Source: Taeniopygia guttata (Eukaryota > Chordata > Aves > Passeriformes > Estrildidae). From it: DNA of 64,000 nucleotides. Shown piece by piece: positions 49,367 to 60,812 of this stretch (positions are counted from its first letter, which is position 1; each line of letters opens with the position of its first letter). Under the pieces are notes generated by a model that had not been told where the DNA came from, ran no database searches, and saw only the letters and a list, made by a program, of their open reading frames with translations. The stretch spans positions 60,234,001 through 60,298,000 of the forward strand of contig NC_133030.1 in the NCBI RefSeq assembly GCF_048771995.1, written 5' to 3'. The position numbers and the translations under genes were made by a program.

Positions 49367-52300
49367 TCAAGCGCTGTTTAAACAGACCAGCACATCCAAA
49401 CCAGGAGCAAAAATGATGCATCTGGGGGGAAGAAAAATCCAGGCATGAAGAGATGATGGTGTAAGGAGAGGGAGAGGTGGAAAGCAGAGGAGAATGTGGA
49501 AATCCTTGCACTGGGGTGCTGACCCATGGGCAGCAGGATCAAAGCACTGGTGAGGAGTTGCTTCAAAGCCTGTGCAAATAAAGCAGTCCAAAAAAGCCAT
49601 AGTGAAGTGAACTTTGCAGCAGCACGCAGACTAATTGCAGCAAAGGATCTGCAATTAGGTTTTCAATGGGCATGTGGTGGAAAGAGGCGGAGAGTGGAAT
49701 GCAGATGCTGAAGGAAAAAAAAAATAGAAATTGTTAGTTTCAAAATAGAGTGAAAATTTAGTTGCAGACATGTACTAAGGGGAGAAAATTGAAGAGGAGG
49801 AAACAAGCATTTAGGTAGTCCTCCACAATATGGGGGTTTTTTTTGGGAAAAGGTGAGCCCACTGTACAGCAGCTCTCATGGACATTATGAGCATAATGAA
49901 TGCTCTTTCTCACTATCCATCAGAAGATTATGAATGTTTGTGGTACTGGATGGCCTCAGATGGAATTTGGCTCCTCACTCCCATGCTGTTTGCAACACAC
50001 AACACATCGTGGTGTGCCATACCCCTGCTTTACCTGGTGGGTCCTTGTCCTGAGAGCCCACAGCTGGCAAAATCCTTACTGCACAGACTTCTTAAACCAC
50101 TGTAAAGTTCTTTCAAAAAACGACATCCACTTCCTCTTGCAGCTTAAAACCAGCCCTCCCAAATCCTGGCCCAGATGCAGGTGAGGGCACATGTTCAGAG
50201 GAAGGTTGGAGCTAAAGCCAACTCTGTTTTTTTTGCAACTTCAGCCCACAGCTGTGGCAGTGCAGGGCACCTATGGTCATCTTTTAGTTTGAATTGGGAG
50301 TGACTTTTCAAAGGGTCTCTCCACATCATCCCAGGTCACCTGAGGTTGCTAGGAACAACTGGAAATGAAAAGAAGCCACATGCTGGACCTCTGTCTGTCT
50401 ACTCCTTTTATGTATCTGGGCCCATAAAAGGCCCAGAAGTAGGTTCAACCCCTGCCCCACAGCATTTAGGCCACCCCTGCTGACCTAAAAATCCTCTCCA
50501 TGGTTTTCCCTCTTGCGTGGATCTTGGCTCACAGCATCCCTGAGCGTGTTGATGCTGAAACTTGTATTGCAATGTAGTGTTACTTTTCCAAGGGCACCAG
50601 GAACTCTCCAGCTACAGAAGCAAAGGCTTCCACATTTTCCTTCACCCTTTGCAGCCAGGTTTTGCATATAGCTCTGTGCCTCATATGTGTTTGCACACAA
50701 AGCTTCATGCAATATTTATGCAAAGCTATTTCAGCTCCTTCTGAGCTGTTGTGCACTGTAAAATGTGTATATCACTTCCAAAATAAAATACAGCTGAATA
50801 AAATCTGTCTTAATTCTTAATTTTTTTTTTTTTTTTTTTGCCACTTATCATCTTGTAGATTTCAGCCCGATTCCTCCCTCCCAAGTCACCTCTTCCACTC
50901 TGAGGAGTATAAGGTGCTGTCTCCAGGACTCTCTACTGACATTTCTGTGTTCATCCTTCACAGTGCATTAGTTCCAGGAAGGAAAAGAAAAGGCAAAGAA
51001 ACACAGGAGCTGCCAGAACAGTCAACTCCCTACATCACAAAGGAACACATCTTCTAGTAAACCAGACTCACTGTGTGGTTATAGGATTAGCAAAGAGGAA
51101 GGGAAGGAGGATCTGATGGAGAGAAACTAAGGTTTTTCCCCATAGAGGAAGCAGTGGGACAGGGGAGGCTGGACAGCATGGGAAGAGGAGATGTGCAATT
51201 GAGCAGCCAGCATAAATGACAATTTATATGACTAATAGAAGGAAATCAAAGCATCACCTAAGACAAAACAAGGGAGAGGAGGGCCACAGAGACCCTTTGA
51301 GAGCTAGGATGCAGCTCAGCAGAGTGTAGGCCATGGAGACAAGGGAGGAGAGAGCCTGGAAAGGCAAGGTATGAAGGCAGGAGAAAGAGCAAAGAGAGTG
51401 AGCATAAAATACTGGCCTTTGAATTTACTCAGGAAGCCACTCAGACAACAGCAAAATGAAGGGCTCATAAGCAGCAAGAGGGGGACAATAAGGTGAGAAG
51501 ATGGAGAAAGGGGTAGGTATCATCCTTTAGTAAAATGGGGATTTTAAGCACATGAGGAACAAGAGACTAAGATTGGTTTCTCCCCTCTCAGTTACACTGC
51601 AGTCAATCATCCCAATATAAAACCAATCTGAGAGAAGAGAAAGGCCCCAGTCCCCATATTAGCTCTGACTGGACCTTTGGAGGCCTCTGTCTCAGCAAAC
51701 CAAACATCTCAAAACTCTTAGCAAGGGCTGAATAATAGGACTCTCAAATGAAAAAAAAAAAAAAATTGAATCCAAAATTGTCTTTCATTCATCTCCTGGC
51801 TTATGGCAACAGCTGAAGGACTCGCTCTTTCACTCCTTTGGAAAGCTGCTATCCCTTCACTGGAGTATTCAGATTAAATTCTCCACAAATAATCCCAGTT
51901 TCCCCACCTAATGTGAAAACAGCAAGGAGTGAGGCAGTGAGATGTCTGCAGGTAAGGAGAAGAGCTGATGATTGAGGAGCTCTGTTGCTAGGATGTTATG
52001 AGAGATGTAATTCTGTCTGCTACAGAGGCGGTTATGAAATGGTTCATCTCTTATGATTATCCTGCCTCATCTCCTGTGCTTGTGTTATTAAGTGGTAGAA
52101 ATGCTGTGTTCCTTCAGGATTCAGAGATGGGGAATGAAGAGGTGGTCTCTGCCCCACAGAGCTTACAAGACAGGAAAGAGCTGCCTCTGGCAATATAAAA
52201 GGAGTCCTGGGAAAGTAGTGGTTGGCACAGTGAATTCCCAACACACAGGCAAGGGGTGAGAGATTCTGACCCCCATCTCCTGGTCATTTCCTTCCCACTG

Positions 52301-53949
52301 GGAGCAAACCCCCACATCCCAACCCACACATTTGTCTTGCATCCTGCTGATCATCAAATTCAGTTTCGATTGAATGAGGCTAATTAACACTTGTTGCTTT
52401 TCCTAGGTTCATTTCTGACCTGTCACACTAAAATGAGTGTAGGGAATTGGAAAAAATGAGGAACATGACAATTCCCTGTTGGTGAAATAAAAGCAAATGC
52501 TTTCCTTGCTCATTGAAACACAGCAGGGTGACACAAACACTTGGGGACTATGCCTAAGACCCACAGCTGTCTGAGCCTTTATTTTAATCTATTCTAATGT
52601 TAATTGTCCAAGTATTTATTAATTGAATTGGATAATATAATAGGGCATAAATCTTATCAGCAAATCAGCCTGGCATCAGCCTGTGTTATCGTATTACCAT
52701 GGTTACATTATTATTACAAGTGAACCTTGTGCTCATTACTAACCACAAACAATTCTAGCAAACAAGCTAAACTGGAGCAAAATATCCTGGCGGTGTTTCC
52801 ATTTTTTGTCAAACAAAACTAATTTCTCTGGGTGCTAGGTAACGGCAGCTCACCTACAATGCATTTTCAACCTTCTGCATTTATTTACTTGCATTTGTAC
52901 AGCACTGAAACATTTCCCTGCTGTCAACAAGGCGCAGAGGCCAGATTCTTGGAAAGTGGAATAGAATCTTTAACACAAACTCACGGTGTTCAGATGACAA
53001 GCACTGCCCCAGCCTGTCAAAACACTGCCACGTTTGTGCTGTTGTGACAAAAACCGCTGCATTGGGAGCACCTGCCAGCTTGATTAGGTCCCTCAAGGGC
53101 CCAATTTCTCAAGGGCTGGCTCTCATCTGCTGTGGTTGTGGTCTCCCATCAAAAGACATTTCCCAGGGGGTCACTGTGAGGGTCCAACTCCCCTCAGCTG
53201 ATGCAGGAGAGGAGGAGATGGGATGGATTCAGTGAGGGCAGCACTGCCCTTCCCTGCTCCAGACTGTTCGTTTGGGCATTTTCTGCTGTTCCTCTGCTGC
53301 AGAGCATTGTTCCACCAGCTGTGCTGGGACTGTGGCTGGAAACCAGATCTCTATTCTGGTCTGAGCTAAAAAAAAACCAACAAAATAACAGCTTCTTTCC
53401 TTTTTTACTGATATTTCAGTGATCCACTTTTAAGGGTGAGCAGTTACACTGGCACGATTGAGAAAGCAGAGCTGTGCAGGAATGGGGAGACAAGAGCAGG
53501 AAACCCTCCAGCAAAAACCTCCATCCAGACGGAATGTGGAAGGAAAGATGGACTGTTTTCAAAATAAGAAGTCACCCAGGAGGCCATGGAAGAGGATGCA
53601 GACAACAGCTGCTTGTGGGGAAGCAACATTAGAGCTTCTCCAGACATTCCTGTCAGACTGCAAGCCATGCAATGACATTCATTTCCTTTTCACAGCAGCA
53701 GCCCATCTGTTGTGTCAGGAAAAGGGCTGATTTTGGATCACCCACTGCTGCCTCCAGCACTGTGCTGCTCCCCAAGGCCATGAGAGACCCACTTGATGCA
53801 GAACCTGTGGAGGAGTGGTGAGCCCTGAGCCCAGTGAGGTGTCACTGCTGCTCAGCAATGCCCAGTGCCTGTCAGGTGTCACACTGGCAAAGGTGATGCA
53901 AAACTTGCTTCTACTCCCTTGATTAGGGAAGATCTGTGAGACAATTTGA
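49367..53949. other. Upstream intergenic, no recognised gene
   Basis: No exon recognised. A T20 run lies at about 50820-50839, a purine-rich stretch at about 51090-51550, and an A14 run near 51751-51765. 52580-52800 is AT-rich with ATTA/TAAT words and resembles a conserved noncoding element in composition. Confidence 0.5.
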
Positions 53950-54280
53950 TGGAAAAGTGAAAAAGACTCAAGGGTGACCTTCTCACTCTCTCCAACCACC
54001 TTAAAGGAGGCTGTAGCCAGGCAGGACCACAGGAAATGACCTCAGGTTGCACCAAGGTAGGTTTAGATTGGATATTGGGAATGATTTCTTCACTGACAGG
54101 GTGGTCAGGTGCTGGAACAGGGTGCCCAGGGCAGGATGGGGTGCTGGAAGTGTTCAAAAGGCATTGTGGATGTGGTACTTAGGGACGTGGGTTATGGTGA
54201 ACACAGTGGTGCTGTGTATGTGGTTGGACTAAAAGATCCTACAGATCTTTTCCAACCTTAACCATTCTGTGATTCTATGA
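53950..54280 (+). mobile_element. CR1 LINE 3' fragment with internal deletion
   Basis: ACTCAAGGGTGACCTTCTCA and AAAGGAGGCTGTAGCCAGG, then a jump to GAAATGACCTCAGGTTGCAC, GGTTTAGATTGGATATTGGG and CATTCTGTGATTCTATGA. Several tens of bases of the consensus seem to be missing after the GTAGCCAGG part. Plus orientation. The GTGGATGTGGTACTTAGGGA motif marks a different CR1 subfamily from most copies here. Confidence 0.9.
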
Positions 54281-55482
54281 AAGCCAGGCAAGATCAGCTC
54301 CATTTTAACCTATTTTCTAAGGATAGGAGAAGGTCTGATAATGACAGCACAGGGGAGGGAGAAAATGGAGTTCAACAAACCTGTGTCACTTATGATGTTC
54401 ACAGCTGACAAGAACCAGAGCTTGAAGCTGCCACCCTCATTGTTCACCATAAAGAAACTTCACCAACATTTCAGCAAACCATAAAGAAACTTCACCAACA
54501 CTTCAGCAAAACACCTAATTGATCATGCCCTGATGCTAACTGATGGGACTGCATTCCCTCCTCAGGCTCATGGACATTTCAAATAAGTCAGAGCTGGACT
54601 ATTCCAAGTGACACTTCCTTTCTCCCTTTGTTTTTCCCCCTCATCACCAAGCAGACAATGTCAGCTGAGTTCTGCTCCACTTAATTTCAAATCATCCTTA
54701 CAATATCATGTCTGATGTTCTTGTGTTTTGACTCCTTTTCTTGTCCTGGACTGGGTTTCATATGTATGTTTTTAAGTGCCTAAATTTGGAGGCATGAACT
54801 TCTGCTTAGTTTAATGCCTTCTTACACCCATACTGCCAGTGTTCACTGAGCACATTGGGTTGGGGACAGCCCTCAGCAGCACGAATTTTGTGGAAGAATA
54901 CCTATTAAACTGAACAGTCAGCCACTGGGACTTAAATTACAGCTTGAGATTTAGACAGCCTGAGAGAAATTCCCAACAGAAGGAACTTTTCCAGGGGAAA
55001 AAGGACATAACCTGCAGTACAATTTGCATTCAAATTGTGAAGAAGGCACAGGTGGCTGCAGTTGTGCTCTCTGGAGGGCCTTGGGACCCTTCAACTGAAG
55101 CTGGCATGTGATGGGAGCCTGGAGCTGGGCAAAATACTCAGAGGAAATAATAGGAGTAAGTCTCTTTAGTGTATAACAACAGCAGGTCAAGGAACCACTA
55201 AAAAAGCCCAAAACCATAAATCATTTTGCTTGAAAAAGTTCCTTTTCCACTGCTCCGAGGAGAACAAACACAGACCTCTTGCTGGGCTTAAGAGAAAGGA
55301 AGGTGTCACTGCAGGTTTTAGCAGAATGACCCCAAGTCTACCCCAATCTCTTTTGAGAAACCTGTGCAACCCTTTTCCCACCTTGCAGGATGGGAGCAGC
55401 TCTGGTCCCTGCCATGGGAACATTTATTCCTGCAGTTCCCTCCCTGTGTGTTGTGTCACTCCATCCTCATGTTTGCCTGACT
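54281..55482. other. Intergenic, no recognised gene
   Basis: Apart from the 32-bp duplication at 54447-54510, nothing is recognised: no exon, RNA gene or mobile element. Confidence 0.5.
54447..54510. repeat. Tandem duplication of a 32-bp unit
   Basis: Two adjacent copies of a unit beginning CCATAAAGAAACTTCACCAA, differing by one T/C. Confidence 0.9.
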
Positions 55483-55518
55483 CCTTAGAAGTCTTTTCCA
55501 ACCTAAGTGATTCTATGA
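55483..55518 (+). mobile_element. Very short CR1 LINE tail
   Basis: GAAGTCTTTTCCAACCTAAG followed by TGATTCTATGA. Only about 36 bp remain. Confidence 0.75.
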
Positions 55519-56697
55519 AAGGCTGGGTTTGAAGACAGGTGCAAAATGACACACAGAGGTATCTGAATTTCTGCTGGTTTTTGTTTTGGTTTTTGTTTTT
55601 CTTTTTTTCCAGTATTGACCCTCTTGTTAATCTTGGCATAAGAGGCAATAACACTTTTTAATCTTCTCTAATGAAAGCTTTTGTCCTGGAAGAACACATT
55701 TTCTATCAACCCAATTCTTCTTGCAAACCTGCAAGAGGAAAGAATGGCATTTCAATTTCCAGAAATTATTGGCCCAAAAACTTTGACCTGATTCTCACAG
55801 CTGAACTGTTCATTCAGGGCACGCTGCACCCTTTACATTACTGTTTGCTGCACTGCCATCAGATGTGCAGACAGAACTGTTTCTTCATAGAAAAACAGCC
55901 TGGAACAACAAGGCAGCACTGGGGATGTTATTCCATTTCAAAGTTGCTAATCAAAGCTTCTCTCATATGGCACTGCTTGTTATGGGACAGCACTGTCCTG
56001 GTGTGAGCCAGGAGAGGGAGAGAGGGAGAGGACAGGGGGGAAGTAGGTCTGGTTTGTCCAGAGAAGGCCACTCCAGCCCTGCAATTTCAGCTCCTTCCAA
56101 AGGCAGGTCCTGGGAACCTTTTGGGTGCCCCTGCAATAGGCTGGTATTGTTGCCCAGAACTGTTCCCACTTTTCAGATGATTACCTCCCAGTGCTTCTCA
56201 GATTCCAACTGTTAGTCTCATGTATAATGTATTTCATTTCAAGCCTTTCATCTGTGCATAAGTTTTCCATCTATTTCCATCCTGGTTTCAGATACTCTTC
56301 TACCTGTAAAACAGGAGAAGTTTTTCCTACTTATTTTCTGGAGTCTCACTCCTCTCAAACACAGCTCCAGCTTTTTTTGCCACCAAAAGGCTGTTTCAGG
56401 GGATGAGGTTCACATCCTCTTGCTGCAGATTTTTGGGGACACCTTCTTTCCAGAATTTCTCTGCTGGCTGCAAAGCCCACTGCCTGCAGCTGCTCCCAGT
56501 TCTCTGCTGTTGGTGAGGGATCAGTGGCATTCCTGGGATCACTCTCAGCCACAGGAGCCAGCTTTGCTCATGTCACCCACTCCTTGTAGCCACCCTGACT
56601 TCAGGGGCTCTCACAACAAGGGGAAGCTGGTTCCAAGCCCCAAAAGAGGCCATCAGGAGGCCTGCAGTGTCTCTTCAGCTGGGCCAGCACAACAGCA
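55519..56697. other. Intergenic, no recognised gene
   Basis: Mixed sequence with a T-rich run near 55577-55611. No exon or repeat family recognised. Confidence 0.5.
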
Positions 56698-56797
56698 TCA
56701 CAGAATCACAGAAAGCCTTGGGTTGGAAGGGACCTTAAAAATCATCTAGTTCCAAACCCTCAGCCATGAGCAGGGACATCTTCCACTAGACCAGGTG
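56698..56797 (-). mobile_element. CR1 LINE 3' fragment
   Basis: TCACAGAATCACAGAAAGCC, GGTTGGAAGGGACCTTAAAA and CCATGAGCAGGGACATCTTC, ending at CCACTAGACCAGG. About 100 bp, minus orientation. Confidence 0.93.
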
Positions 56798-59034
56798 ACA
56801 CCACAGAGTTGTTTGGTTTTAGTTTTGCTTTTTTTTTTTTTTTCCCTATTTTTAATTTAAACATTTTCGTTTATAAATTCAAACCTTTATCTTCAGGCAG
56901 GTGCCTTAAAAGCAGATGCAGCTCACACAGCAAGTAGATGTTTGATGGAGGAATCCTAGGTGAGTTTTTTCTTGGTCTGAGCTACAGTTAAACTGAACTC
57001 TGGTGTTACCACCGGGGATCACTGATGGAAAGTGCAGGACATCCAGGCTTCTCCAGGAGTTGTGCCAGGGCCTGTGTTAAATGTCCATAACCCTCTGTGT
57101 TCTCTCCTCATCCTACCTGATGGCAGGGACAAGCCGTGGAGATGGTTTGAAATAGCAAGGAGAGCAGATTCAGAGGAACCAGCCTTCAAAGCTGGAATGC
57201 AGAGCTCAGCAGTCAAACACCCAGCAGTATCTGGATGCCACTTCTTTTCCAAATCCTTTCAGATGCAGCCTAAGGGTTTAGAATTGATTTTAAAAGCTAT
57301 TGGGGGGGCTGATTCAAGAGTAACAGTTAAGCACTTAATAATATTAAGCACGTGCTCAAATCTCTTCCTGTTCAACAAAGCACTTAAGCACATACTTCAC
57401 CCCTCTTAGATGGCCCAGAAGCAAAACACTGAGTTCTCAGAATTTCTTCAATCTTTAATTTTGGAAGGACAGGAATTCGAACCTTGATCCATGTTTTAGA
57501 GGGTCCTTATTTGCCAAGGAGTCAGACTCCAGCTCCAGAACTGCACACCCAAGTGCTGGCACATTCATATTTTGGACTGGGACCTGAATTTTTAAGCTTG
57601 TGCCTCACTCTGATGGATGCTTGTGTTGATTATAGAGGTTGAAGTGCAAGCAAGGAGCTGTTAAACCCTGTTTGTGTGCAAGGTTTGAGTTGATGATGCT
57701 GTCCCCAACTCCACCTCACTGGGATGCAAAGCTGAGGCACCACCTCAGTGTTCAGTGGGTGGATGCTCAGCCCAGGAGTGTGCAGGACTTGCAAAGCTCC
57801 TCCAGTTTGGCCGCTCCTCCAAACATTTCAAGCCTGTGCAGCACAGCTCCCAAAACTGAGTGAAATCCTCAGGTCTGGTTAATATCCAAATGCCATCCAG
57901 CAGCCACTTAGTGGCTGCAGGGGGAAAGAGCAAAGGGAGTGAGCCCAGCCCAAGGGGGATGCAGCAGAGGGAAGGGATGGCAGCCAAGAGGGAGATCCTC
58001 CATCCTCCTCCAAGCTGTTGTCTCAAGCTTTCAGCAGACTGAAGCAAACATCACCGCGTTGCCTCATGTACATTTCCAAATGTCACTGCTTCCTCCAACA
58101 CTTTCTGTTCTTCTTTTTTCCTCCCTTGGTTGTTTTTGGTTTTTTTTTCTTTTATTATTCATTTTAATTTGCTTCTAACAAACGCTGAGATCCTCCAGAG
58201 CAGAGCAGCAGGCATCAGGAAAAGTAGCAAACAAATAAATCAAACCCAAAACATCTGGGCCACATGGCCAAATCCAGGCCTGCTTCCCATCTCACACCAG
58301 TGCCAGTCACATCTCAGTGTGTGGAGCATAACTCTTCTCCTCTCTTGCTTTGACAAGGCAGCTCCAGGGCTGCTGGCAGGGCAGAAGAGAGACAGGAAAT
58401 AAAAGGCCAGGCTTGTGCCAGGGAGACTGGAAACAAATGGACTGCCAGTTGTCTGGGTGAGCAGGGCAAGTGGCAGTCAGATGCCTGAGGCAGCAGGAGG
58501 AGTCAGGAGCCCCTCCATGGGCATTACCAATGGCCTGGAGGGGGAAGAAAATGAACCTGGTTAAAAACAAAAGGCAGAATTCAAATAGCTGCATCTTGGG
58601 CCTGCCAGTAAGAGCATCACTGGATTTGCCAGAAGATGAGAGGAGGAAGGAGCATCCAAGGCTATAAGGCCCAGGAGGAGCTGTCACTTGGAGCAAAAAG
58701 AGGCCCAGGGAACCGGCAGGTCTTTCCTGGCTGGTCATGATACTGAAAATGGCTAGAAACCAAACTTTCTAATACAAATTGTACTCTTAGAAAGCAGGCT
58801 TTCTCTATTTTCAGCATGCTGGACATCCAGGGGCTATTTCCTCTTAATCAGGTGTGTTGTGACATTTACAACAGGCTATTTATCCCATCATGACCCCACA
58901 CACTCCCTACAGCACACATCCTAGCTGATCCATAAAGAGCCTTTCCTAGAACTCATTTGCATCTGTGCCTTACTGGAAGCCCTTTTATGGTCTTGGAGGG
59001 TTTCTACAGAGGTTTCTGGTGGTGGTACTCACTG
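56798..59034. other. Intergenic, no recognised gene
   Basis: A poly(T) run at 56829-56845 and a T-rich stretch at about 58128-58155. No exon or mobile element recognised. Confidence 0.5.
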
Positions 59035-59725
59035 AGTGTCTGTCGGAACTCAAAATGTCCCTCAGATATTTTTGGAGGTTCCAGTCCTGGTCAGAAGCAT
59101 TTGAGACCCTGGCAGGCAGCTGGAAACAGCTGTGATTTTGGGTTTGAGCCATGGAATGATTTACCAACCTTGCAAGAAGAACAAGAAGTCACAAAAGCTT
59201 AGATGTTATAGTAGAAGTAATTACAAAGTAGAAGGAAGAATTTTTGAGTGCTGTACAGGGGGGTTTTGGTTTTGTACATGGGGATCAGAGGTTTTAAGAT
59301 GGAGGGATTTGGGCCTGCCCTGTCCTTCCTCTTTCTTGTTCCTTACCTCCATGTTCTTGGTGATGTTGGCACTCACAGATTGGTTTAGAGTAGAAAAGCA
59401 CCATTTAATATAGGTAGTAGGTATTGGGGGAAAACTGTACCCATGTAACACGTAATGTACCATATAAAAGACAGCAGCAGCCCTGGGCGGGGAGAGAAGA
59501 AGCAGTCGGGAGTCAGAGAGGATGTCAGGGTGTGTGTGTGCCTCTGCCTGAGCTGTGAGCAAACCACAGCAGCCCCAGAAGAAAATCTTTTAGATAACTT
59601 GCAATAAACTGCCTTGAGACCGGACAACAGAGACTGCTGAGCCTTTCTCTGGAAGCACGGGTTGGAGGAGAGACTTTTCCACCACACGGAGCCACCCCAA
59701 ACTAGGGTGGTCTCTGGCAAGTGTC
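59035..59725. other. 6-bp target-site duplication AGTGTC flanking the LTR
   Basis: AGTGTC occurs at 59035-59040 and again at 59720-59725, exactly outside the TG...CA ends of the LTR. The exact match fixes the LTR boundaries and shows a single complete insertion followed by loss of the interior. Confidence 0.85.
59041..59719 (+). mobile_element. Solo LTR of a class II-like endogenous retrovirus
   Basis: 679 bp, TGTCGG...GGCA, with perfect 6-bp target-site duplications. It has a TATAAAA box at 59463-59469 and AATAAA at 59603-59608, so U3, R and U5 can be assigned in the plus direction, about 110 bp of U5 following the poly(A) signal. It shares blocks with the LTR at 48575-49163. No gag, pol or env remains. 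Six-base duplications are typical of class II (ERVK-like) integrases; the family name cannot be assigned without a repeat library. Confidence 0.85.
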
Positions 59726-60639
59726 CCCAATGTGACAGATGACTCTGCCTTGAACGTGTCTTAGGGCATGTGCTGTTGCTTTCTGTGACATGGCTTTGCC
59801 ACAACAGCCACAATATTCCCCATATATCCATGCTCTGGTCCTTCCCAGACAGCCAGAGCCAAAGGGAGTCTGGCACAGAGACTGACCAGTGATGAGGAGA
59901 GGCAGGAATGACAACTGCCTTGGACAACACCTGCCTCAGACTTGCCTGTGAATGTGCTTTCCACTGTGTCTGCTCTGAACCAAAGCATGTGGGCTGGAGA
60001 CAGCAAGAATCCTTCATTCCAGAGGCAGGTGAAGAGGGAATGCCCCATCTGACCAAGTGGGAAACAGGGATGGGGAGACCTGCCTGAGCTGAGGCACAGA
60101 GATGAGAGCAGAGCTGGCATTTGACCAGTCACCATCTGCCACTACTGACACATCAGGCTCCTTCACACCCCTGGCTGACACAGTGGAACTGGGATTACTC
60201 CTGGGAAGGTGCAGACTTGGAAAACAGTAATAAATAATTAAAATAAGTCAAGCAGCAGCTCCTGGCAGCCCAGCAGAGCTGTGAGAGCTGTCAGGCCGGG
60301 CTGGGCACTATGGGGCTGTCAGACTCTGCCTCTCTGCCTTTGAGGTGGTGATGCTGAGGCCTGCTGGTCCCACAGAAGTTTTCCCAGCTTTGCAAATGGG
60401 CCACATCCTGGAGCAAGAAGCTCTCAAAATAACCTCACTGCACTGCAAGAGACACCAGGCACTGCTGTGGTGAGGCAAGAGCTTCACCTTGCATGGGCAG
60501 GCCCATGGAGACACCAGCCACAGAGGGCTGTAGTGCTGGGGAGGACTGGCTGGCAAGTGTTGGTGCAATAACAAGGGTTTGGCTCCTGGGTGTCACTCTG
60601 TCATTCCCTGTCCTCTCTCAGCCTCCCTGGAGCTGGAAC
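59726..60639. other. Intergenic, no recognised gene
   Basis: Mixed sequence after the LTR. No exon recognised. Confidence 0.5.
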
Positions 60640-60812
60640 AAGATAAAAGGAACAGGCTCTCCAGGAAAGTGGCCACAGCAGCAAGCCTGCCAGAGTTCAC
60701 AAAGTGTTTGGACAACACTGTCAGGCACAGGGTGGGATTCTTGGGGCTGTCCTGTGCAAGGTCAGGACTCCATGGTCCTTGTGGGTCCCTTTCAAATGAG
60801 GATATTCTATGA
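60640..60812 (+). mobile_element. CR1 LINE 3' fragment (older subfamily)
   Basis: AACAGGCTCTCCAGGAAAGT, AAAGTGTTTGGACAACACTG, GGTCCTTGTGGGTCCCTTTC and GGATATTCTATGA. Its tail wording differs from the CCATTCTGTGATTC copies, indicating a separate, probably older CR1 subfamily. Confidence 0.85.

Noticed and set aside
48575..59719. Idea that the two LTRs bound one provirus
   Set aside because: Each has its own target-site duplication, lengths differ, and the intervening DNA has CR1 copies and unique sequence but no gag, pol or env.
59385..60056. 223-residue minus-strand frame
   Set aside because: Overlaps the solo LTR in antisense and continues into unique DNA; it does not resemble a retroviral or host protein.
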